Source of the DNA: Janthinobacterium sp.
GTDB lineage: Bacteria > Pseudomonadota > Gammaproteobacteria > Burkholderiales > Chitinibacteraceae
DNA length: 37,108 nt
Direction of reading: 5' to 3'
NCBI GenBank assembly: GCA_025360045.1
Contig: JANYCY010000071.1
Coordinates: 1 to 37,108, forward strand
A program made the position numbers and the translations under genes. Shown piece by piece: positions 31,903-37,108 of this stretch (position 1 is its first letter; the number at the start of each line of letters is the position of its first letter). Under the pieces are notes generated by a model, which had not been told where the DNA came from, ran no database searches, and saw only the letters and a list, made by a program, of their open reading frames with translations.

Positions 31903-34176
31903 ATGCTGATTTCCTATTTACTCCTGATCACCAGCGCCATAGGCGGAGTGTGCTTATTACAAAGCCAGCCCGTCTTACCCCCTTTTTGGCCAGCGCTCTG
32001 TTTAGCGCTCTTGTGCTGGCTGCTAAGCCGTTGGCGGTTTAAACAAATACTAATGCTGCTGGTGACTTTAGCCCTAGGATTCTCATGGGCCAACTGGCAC
32101 GCACATCTTCGTATGGCGGATAGGCTAGATCCAGCCCTTGAGCAACAAGCCATCGAAATCAATGGCTTGATTACCGATTTGCCACAGACCACACGCTTTG
32201 GCACGCGCTTTTTATTTATCCCCGATCCGGCTCCTCAGCAACGCTTACCCGGCAAGATTCAATTGCAATGGTATGGCTTGCCCGATCGAGTTAAAGCGGG
32301 TGAGCGCTGGCATTTTTTAGTGAAGCTCAAACAAGTCCATGGCCAAAGCAACCCAGGTAGCTTTGATCTGGAAAGTTGGTTTTTACAACAAGGAATAGGC
32401 GCAACAGGCACGGTAAAATCAGGCGAACGGCTCACAGGGCAAGGCGCTTGGCTACATCAGATTCGTGCGCGTTTACGGACGCATATTCTGCAAGCCCTGC
32501 CCGATGCACCTTATCGCGGCGTGATGATTGCGCTCACGGTAGGCGATCAAGGCTCCATTCCACAAGAGCAGTGGCAACGCTTTGCTGCCACAGGCATTAC
32601 ACACTTGATCAGTATCTCTGGCTTGCATATTACTTTGCTAGCTGCCATTGCTGCAGCCATCAGCAGCTGGATTTGGCGGCGCATTCCCTATCTAGCAGCC
32701 CGCTTTGCCGCACAGCGTGCCGCACTAATTGCCGGAGTCATCACCGCTTTTGGCTATTGCCTCTTGGCGGGGATGGCCGTGCCAACGCAACGCACCCTGT
32801 TTATGCTGACGATTGCTGCGGCTTGCCTTTGGCGCGCCCAGCCCAGCGCCAACAGTGCCATTTGGGCTACGGCACTCTTCGTCACCGTGATGATTGATCC
32901 TTTTGCCGTTTTATCCATTGGCTTTTGGCTGTCTTATCTAACGGTGGGCGCCTTACTTTGGGCGGGCAGTAATCAACTTGGCGAGGGCAAAAAGTGGCAG
33001 ATGTGGATCAGCACGCAAGCGGCGGCCACCTTGGCTTCTGCACCGATTTTATTAGTAGTATTTGGCCAATTACCGCTGGTTTCTCCGCTGGCCAATGCCT
33101 TTGCGATTCCCATTGTAAGTATTTTCATTACGCCACTCGCCTTGGCTGGCTTACTTGATCCTAGCGGCTATTTACTCTATGGCGCTGAACGTTTATTTGC
33201 GGCGACAGATTATCTACTGCAATGGTGCAGCACTCTGCCCACCATTGCTTTCAATATGCCCAGCTCACTCACGCTATTGCCTGCGGCATTTGGCGTTCTG
33301 CTCTTACTATTACCGCGAGGCATGCCCGCAAGGCATTTAGGGCTGATCTGCTGCCTGCCGTTATTTATCCCCCACGCTCCCCCTATCCAGCAAGGCCAAT
33401 ACCGCGCCACCGTTTTAGATGTAGGCCAAGGCCTCGCTGTTTTAGTGCAAACCGCCCAGCACCAGCTGTTGTTCGATACCGGCCAGTTGCCCAATGGCGA
33501 TCGTGTTTTACTACCCGCCTTACGCAGCATGCAAATTCGCCAGCTAGATACGCTGATTTTGTCGCATAACGATCAAGATCATATTGGCGCAGCCGCTCCC
33601 TTACTCAGCAAAATACCCACGAAAATGATTTGGCATAGCCTGCCGGATCATCACCCGCTCTGGGCAGAGTACTCCAAGCAACCCAAACAGCCCTGCCAAG
33701 CGGGTAAAACATGGCTTTGGGATAAAGTACGCTTTACCTTTATTTGGCCCGATCCCCAATTTTTACCCAGCACAGACAACGCCCGTGGCTGTGTACTGCT
33801 GGTTGATAATGGCCAGCACAAATTACTCATCCCCGCCGATATTGGCATCCATGAAGAGGCCCATTTAATTGAGCAGGGCCTAGGGAAAATCGACATCCTG
33901 CTGGTGCCACATCACGGCAGTAAAAGCTCATCATCCCTACCCTTTGTTGAGCAAAGTGCACCGCAATACGCCATTTTTTCAGTGGGTTATTTAAATCACT
34001 TTGGCCACCCCAAGCCAGAAATCGTCGCCCGCTACAGCGCCATCCAAGCGCAAAACTTACGCACAGACCAGACAGGCGCATTAATTTTTGATGTGGGCCA
34101 AGAAATAAAACTCACCCGTTGGCGGCAAGCCCATCCGCATTATTGGTCTGCATCTGCCGCAGAAGCGGCAAAATAG
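31903..34176 (+). CDS. comEC: ComEC/Rec2 DNA-uptake channel protein
   Basis: The product is 757 residues. It forms the inner-membrane channel for single-stranded DNA in natural transformation. N-terminal helices are followed by an OB-like DUF4131 region, then the competence domain with many helices (about 200-470; HLISISGLHITLLA is the hallmark), then a metallo-beta-lactamase-like domain (about 500-745; LDVGQGLAVLV near 502, LSHNDQDHIGA near 552, LLVPHHGSKSS). Start ATG 31903 has no strong ribosome binding site. The frame is full length and intact, so transformation is plausible. Confidence 0.95.
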   Translation: MLISYLLLITSAIGGVCLLQSQPVLPPFWPALCLALLCWLLSRWRFKQILMLLVTLALGFSWANWHAHLRMADRLDPALEQQAIEINGLITDLPQTTRFGTRFLFIPDPAPQQRLPGKIQLQWYGLPDRVKAGERWHFLVKLKQVHGQSNPGSFDLESWFLQQGIGATGTVKSGERLTGQGAWLHQIRARLRTHILQALPDAPYRGVMIALTVGDQGSIPQEQWQRFAATGITHLISISGLHITLLAAIAAAISSWIWRRIPYLAARFAAQRAALIAGVITAFGYCLLAGMAVPTQRTLFMLTIAAACLWRAQPSANSAIWATALFVTVMIDPFAVLSIGFWLSYLTVGALLWAGSNQLGEGKKWQMWISTQAAATLASAPILLVVFGQLPLVSPLANAFAIPIVSIFITPLALAGLLDPSGYLLYGAERLFAATDYLLQWCSTLPTIAFNMPSSLTLLPAAFGVLLLLLPRGMPARHLGLICCLPLFIPHAPPIQQGQYRATVLDVGQGLAVLVQTAQHQLLFDTGQLPNGDRVLLPALRSMQIRQLDTLILSHNDQDHIGAAAPLLSKIPTKMIWHSLPDHHPLWAEYSKQPKQPCQAGKTWLWDKVRFTFIWPDPQFLPSTDNARGCVLLVDNGQHKLLIPADIGIHEEAHLIEQGLGKIDILLVPHHGSKSSSSLPFVEQSAPQYAIFSVGYLNHFGHPKPEIVARYSAIQAQNLRTDQTGALIFDVGQEIKLTRWRQAHPHYWSASAAEAAK

Positions 34177-34308
34177 AGCTATTCACGACAATCTTTCGTA
34201 TTTCACTTCCCTTATAAAGCCGCTCACCTCTGTCGACCCAGTAAGGTAATCACTATTGTTTGTTAACTTATATTCAGTTAACGTAAGCAATTTTACAGGG
34301 TTTATGCC

Positions 34309-35094
34309 ATGCCAATCCGACTCACTGGGCTTTACCGCTACCCGCTTAAATCCAGCCAAGGGCAACGCCTAGCGCAGAGCGAAGTACTCAGTAGTGGCCT
34401 GCCTTTTGATCGCATGTGGATGATTGCAAGACCCAATGGCCTGCTGGTCACTGGGCGTGATTTCCCCAAATTAGTGCTCTTATCAGCCGAACCAAGTCAT
34501 GAAGGCCTTACTCTGAACGCACCTGGCATGCCCTCGCTCTTTATTGCCACGGCTTTATTTAACAAAATTCACCCAGCCAGTGTTTGGAAAAGCGACTTTA
34601 CCGCCCGTCATGGCGCAAGCGATGCAGATGCTTGGTGCTCCGCCTATTTGGGCGAGCAAGTGGTCTTGCTTTGGGCGGGTTTCGTGCTTAATCGCCACAG
34701 CACCACCGATATTCCCATCGCCTTTGTCGATGGCCACCCCTTACTGCTGATTGGTGAAGCGTCCCTTGGGGATATCAGCGAGCGTGTTGGCCGCAGCCTA
34801 TCGATGCAACGCTTTCGCCCCAATTTAATTGTGCGTGGGGGGAGTGCCTTTGCAGAAGATGGCTGGAAGAAAATCCGCATTGGCGAAGTGATTTTTAATG
34901 TAATCAAGCCGTGTGATCGCTGCGTCTTTACCACCATAGACCCAGAAACGGCCGAAAAATCCAGAGATCAAGAGCCATTACGCACCTTAGCTAAATATCG
35001 TAAAACGCCTGAAGGCGTGATGTTTGGTCAAAATATTAACGTCGAAAAAGGAGGGGTCATTAGCGAAGGAATGGCAGTAGAAATACTAGAGTAA
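34309..35094 (+). CDS. MOSC-domain protein (YcbX-like)
   Basis: The product is 261 residues. A MOSC N-terminal beta-barrel (MPIRLTGLYRYPLKS...) is followed by the MOSC domain ending near 255, with the conserved cysteine segment KPCDRCVFTTIDPET (about 201-215). MOSC proteins carry molybdenum cofactor sulfur chemistry; YcbX-type members reduce N-hydroxylated compounds. The E. coli YcbX also has a C-terminal ferredoxin domain, absent here. A GTTAAC pair (about 34262-34280) lies in the upstream gap and may be an operator. Confidence 0.88.
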   Translation: MPIRLTGLYRYPLKSSQGQRLAQSEVLSSGLPFDRMWMIARPNGLLVTGRDFPKLVLLSAEPSHEGLTLNAPGMPSLFIATALFNKIHPASVWKSDFTARHGASDADAWCSAYLGEQVVLLWAGFVLNRHSTTDIPIAFVDGHPLLLIGEASLGDISERVGRSLSMQRFRPNLIVRGGSAFAEDGWKKIRIGEVIFNVIKPCDRCVFTTIDPETAEKSRDQEPLRTLAKYRKTPEGVMFGQNINVEKGGVISEGMAVEILE

Positions 35095-35126
35095 TTCCCC
35101 AATAAAAATATAATGGAGATCATAAA

Positions 35127-36443
35127 GTGGTAAAAAAACTATTTTGGCCCTTGGTTCTGCTTTCCCTATTTCTAGCTATTACGATCGGCTATTTCGCGCC
35201 AATTGCTGATAATGCCGCGGCAAGAGCAGCGGCAGTCATCAGCCCAGCCAGTGATGCATGGCGGGCCGCTTTACCTCTTGATCCAATAGCTGCAACTGAA
35301 GCCTATATGCAGCGAATCTCCCCAGCCAACAAAGCCCGTTCTGATGCCTATTTTGAAGGCGGCTATTGGCTACTACTTGCCAATACCCTATTAGGCCTTG
35401 CTGCGTGCTGGATTATTCTTCAATCGGGGATATTAATTCGCATTAGAGACAAAGCCGAGCAAATCACTCGCTTTAAGTTTCTACAAACCTTCGCCATTAG
35501 CAGCGGCTTTGTCTTCTTCTTAAGCTTATTATCATTTCCGCTCACGGTGTACCAAAGTTTTTTTCGGGAACATCAATACGGCTTGGCTAATCAGTCTTTT
35601 GCTGCCTGGCTCATCGAGCAAGCCATTGGCAATACCATTTCGATCATTAGCCTAGGCCTATTTTTTACCCTTATTTATCTATTTATTCAAAAAGCACCAC
35701 GCACTTGGTGGGCTTATGGCGCGGTGCTCAGCATTGGGTTGCTAGCGATTATGATGCTTTTAGGGCCAACATATATTGACCCTTTATTTAATAAATACCA
35801 GCCGCTGAGTGATCAAAAAGTAAAAGATTCTATCTTATCAATCGCGCGTGCAAATGGCGTACCGACCGATAATGTCTATCAATTTGATGCATCTAAACAA
35901 AGCAACCGCATTAGCGCCAATGTCAGCGGGATATTTGGCAGTGCGGCCATTCGTTTAAATGATAATTTATTACACCGCAGCAGCTTGCCCGAAATCGAGG
36001 CGGTCATGGGGCATGAAATTGGGCATTATGTGTTAAACCATGCCTATAAAATGCTGATCAACATCAGCTTAGTTTTACTATTTGGATTTATTTTTATTCA
36101 TAAAAGCATGGGTATTTCAATTAAACATTGGGGAGCACAGCATAAGATTAAATCTCAAAGCGACCCAATTAGCTTGCCCTTATTTAGTGCCTTTTTATCT
36201 ATTTATTTTTTCTTAATGACCCCCGTTCAAAACACCATTATTCGCACAGCAGAAGTAGAAGCCGATGCCTTTGGGATGAATGCTGCACGACAAGCCGATG
36301 GCATGGCCGAAGCCAATTTAAAGCTCACCGAATATCGGAAATCAAACCCAAGCGATTTAGAAGAGTTTTTCTTTTTTGATCACCCCAGCCCTAAAAAACG
36401 CATCTATGCCGCCATGCGCTGGAAAGCTGAGAATTTGAAATAA
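35127..36443 (+). CDS. Ste24-type M48 membrane metalloprotease
   Basis: The product is 438 residues with several membrane helices. The zinc motif HEIGH is at 296-300, and the third ligand lies in EVEADAFGM (about 375-383). The overall layout (N-terminal helices, DPLFNKYQPL, ending FFFFDHPSPKKRI) matches Ste24/CAAX prenyl protease 1-like M48A peptidases, in bacteria thought to serve membrane protein quality control. GTG start 35127 has GGAG about 12 nt upstream. It follows the MOSC gene by 32 nt. Confidence 0.92.
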   Translation: MVKKLFWPLVLLSLFLAITIGYFAPIADNAAARAAAVISPASDAWRAALPLDPIAATEAYMQRISPANKARSDAYFEGGYWLLLANTLLGLAACWIILQSGILIRIRDKAEQITRFKFLQTFAISSGFVFFLSLLSFPLTVYQSFFREHQYGLANQSFAAWLIEQAIGNTISIISLGLFFTLIYLFIQKAPRTWWAYGAVLSIGLLAIMMLLGPTYIDPLFNKYQPLSDQKVKDSILSIARANGVPTDNVYQFDASKQSNRISANVSGIFGSAAIRLNDNLLHRSSLPEIEAVMGHEIGHYVLNHAYKMLINISLVLLFGFIFIHKSMGISIKHWGAQHKIKSQSDPISLPLFSAFLSIYFFLMTPVQNTIIRTAEVEADAFGMNAARQADGMAEANLKLTEYRKSNPSDLEEFFFFDHPSPKKRIYAAMRWKAENLK

Positions 36444-36477
36444 ACAATAAAGCCGGCATTCGCCGGCTTTATTGTTT
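36442..36477. terminator. Terminator after Ste24-type gene
   Basis: Perfect 16-bp arms (36442-36457 and 36462-36477) around an ATTC loop, ending in ATTGTTT. The left arm starts inside the stop codon. Confidence 0.9.
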
Positions 36478-36550
36478 ACTGATGGAGCGATATGAATCCA
36501 GATTGCGGGACTTTAAAATACCAAAGACTCACAAAACAACTTAATTCAAC

Positions 36551-36611
36551 CCTGTTTTTCTCCGTGAAACTCCGTGTTCTCTGTGCCCTCTGTGGTCCAA
36601 GGGTGGGTTTT
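36551..36611. repeat. Degenerate CTCCGTG/CTCTGTG repeat
   Basis: A run of CTCCGTG, CTCCGTG, CTCTGTG and CTCTGTG units with 3-6 nt spacers, then CCAAGGGTGGGTTTT. This kind of intergenic motif recurs in many unrelated bacterial genomes. Coding function is unlikely. Confidence 0.5.
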
Positions 36612-36627
36612 CGCCGAGTAGCATCCC

Positions 36628-37092
36628 TTACTCTGCAGGAATCGGCCGCACTCGCGCAATCACCTGATTGCCACAACCTTTGTATTCAACCGACTGAAAC
36701 GACAACATCCTGGCCATAGAAATGCCCCGTCCATGCGGATCAAATGCGCGCTCGGGTGACATTTCTAAAAAGGGCTGCCATTCAAAACCCCTACCTTCAT
36801 CGGTAATGGTAAAAATAATGTCTGCTTCTTCCCGACAAAATGCCACTTTCACTTTGCGCTTTTCGTACTCAGGCAGGGTTAAGCGAGCCTCTACTTCATC
36901 TTGCCAGCAGCCATGCTGTAACAACCGCGTTTTTTCTGCATAGCTAATGGCTAAATTACCATGCTCTACCGCATTCACCAGTAATTCTGACAAACCTAAT
37001 GCAACACGCTGCGGCTCTGGGCAAGCATTTGATAGCAACAATGTAAGGTGGCGTGCTTCTTCCAAAGTTTGGAAATGAAACTCGCCCTTCAT
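36628..37092 (-). CDS. RsbW-like HATPase (anti-sigma/histidine-kinase-like ATPase)
   Basis: The product is about 154 residues from ATG 37092; no stop intervenes up to the window edge, so it could be the C-terminus of a longer protein. The GHKL fold shows an N-box ELLVNAVEHGN (about 38-48), a G1-type DEGRGFEW and a G2-type HGRGISMAR. Stand-alone domains of this kind phosphorylate STAS anti-anti-sigma factors or belong to phosphorelay output modules. The partner is probably to the right, outside the window. No ribosome binding site is clear. Confidence 0.82.
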   Translation of the reverse strand: MKGEFHFQTLEEARHLTLLLSNACPEPQRVALGLSELLVNAVEHGNLAISYAEKTRLLQHGCWQDEVEARLTLPEYEKRKVKVAFCREEADIIFTITDEGRGFEWQPFLEMSPERAFDPHGRGISMARMLSFQSVEYKGCGNQVIARVRPIPAE

Positions 37093-37108
37093 CAATAAAT
37101 GATAAGAG

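Noticed and set aside
32376-32897. 173-residue ORF inside comEC
   Set aside because: An out-of-frame shadow of the strongly supported comEC frame; His/Ser/Cys-rich with no domain.

Overview
The window joins an AT-rich accessory region (about 1-13,020) to an ordinary chromosomal segment (about 13,020-37,108). The housekeeping genes (secD-secF-yajC, bioC-bioD, prmA with a DUF3426 gene, comEC, an AscD-like ferredoxin reductase, a DUF3025 gene, a PEP-CTERM protein) and a palindrome matching the neisserial dRS3 consensus suggest a betaproteobacterium of the order Neisseriales, Chromobacteriaceae/Chitinibacteraceae-like. This is inference from gene content, not from a search.

Accessory region. The left part (1-3,234) reads rightward: a possible Ash/Icd-like mini-protein, a small membrane protein, a 57-residue protein behind a leader with two mutually exclusive hairpins, a P4-type zinc-ribbon/Toprim primase preceded by a pseudoknot-capable leader and a possible 21-residue peptide, then several small unknown ORFs. 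After a bidirectional terminator everything to 12,586 reads leftward. In order of transcription these are: a putative replication/winged-helix protein; FlhD-like and FlhC-like regulators (SetD/SetC or AcaD/AcaC type); a MOBH TraI_2-type relaxase homologue that has lost its HD motif; a TraD-type coupling ATPase; an unknown protein; a DUF4400 membrane protein; an RNase H-fold protein with all four acidic residues; and StbA/StbB-like segregation genes behind 11-bp-period repeats. It looks like a plasmid- or ICE-derived element combining replication, partition and DNA-transfer functions. No integrase and no type IV secretion channel genes lie inside the window, so they must be off the left edge, supplied in trans, or absent. 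The region stops next to three identical tRNA-Thr(TGT) genes, the leftmost of which is a plausible integration target.

Chromosomal region. After the tRNAs come an AscD-like reductase and a divergent SDR gene, then a 178-bp non-autonomous element with 17-bp terminal inverted repeats and an exact 8-bp target duplication. Next are leftward clusters bioC-bioD-sco-pilZ, a dedA gene, and yajC-secD-secF, followed by a bacteriohemerythrin. Rightward genes follow: prmA, a DUF3426 protein, a cysteine-less Tpx paralogue, true tpx, DUF3025 and a PEP-CTERM protein. Then come leftward dsbC-ubiH-like and a GST, rightward comEC, MOSC and Ste24-type protease genes, and a leftward RsbW-like ATPase at the right edge.

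The most interesting points are the degenerate relaxase beside an RNase H-fold nuclease in an FlhDC-controlled transfer region, the StbA-type repeat array, two structured leaders, the small mobile repeat, and the Tpx paralogue lacking both catalytic cysteines.
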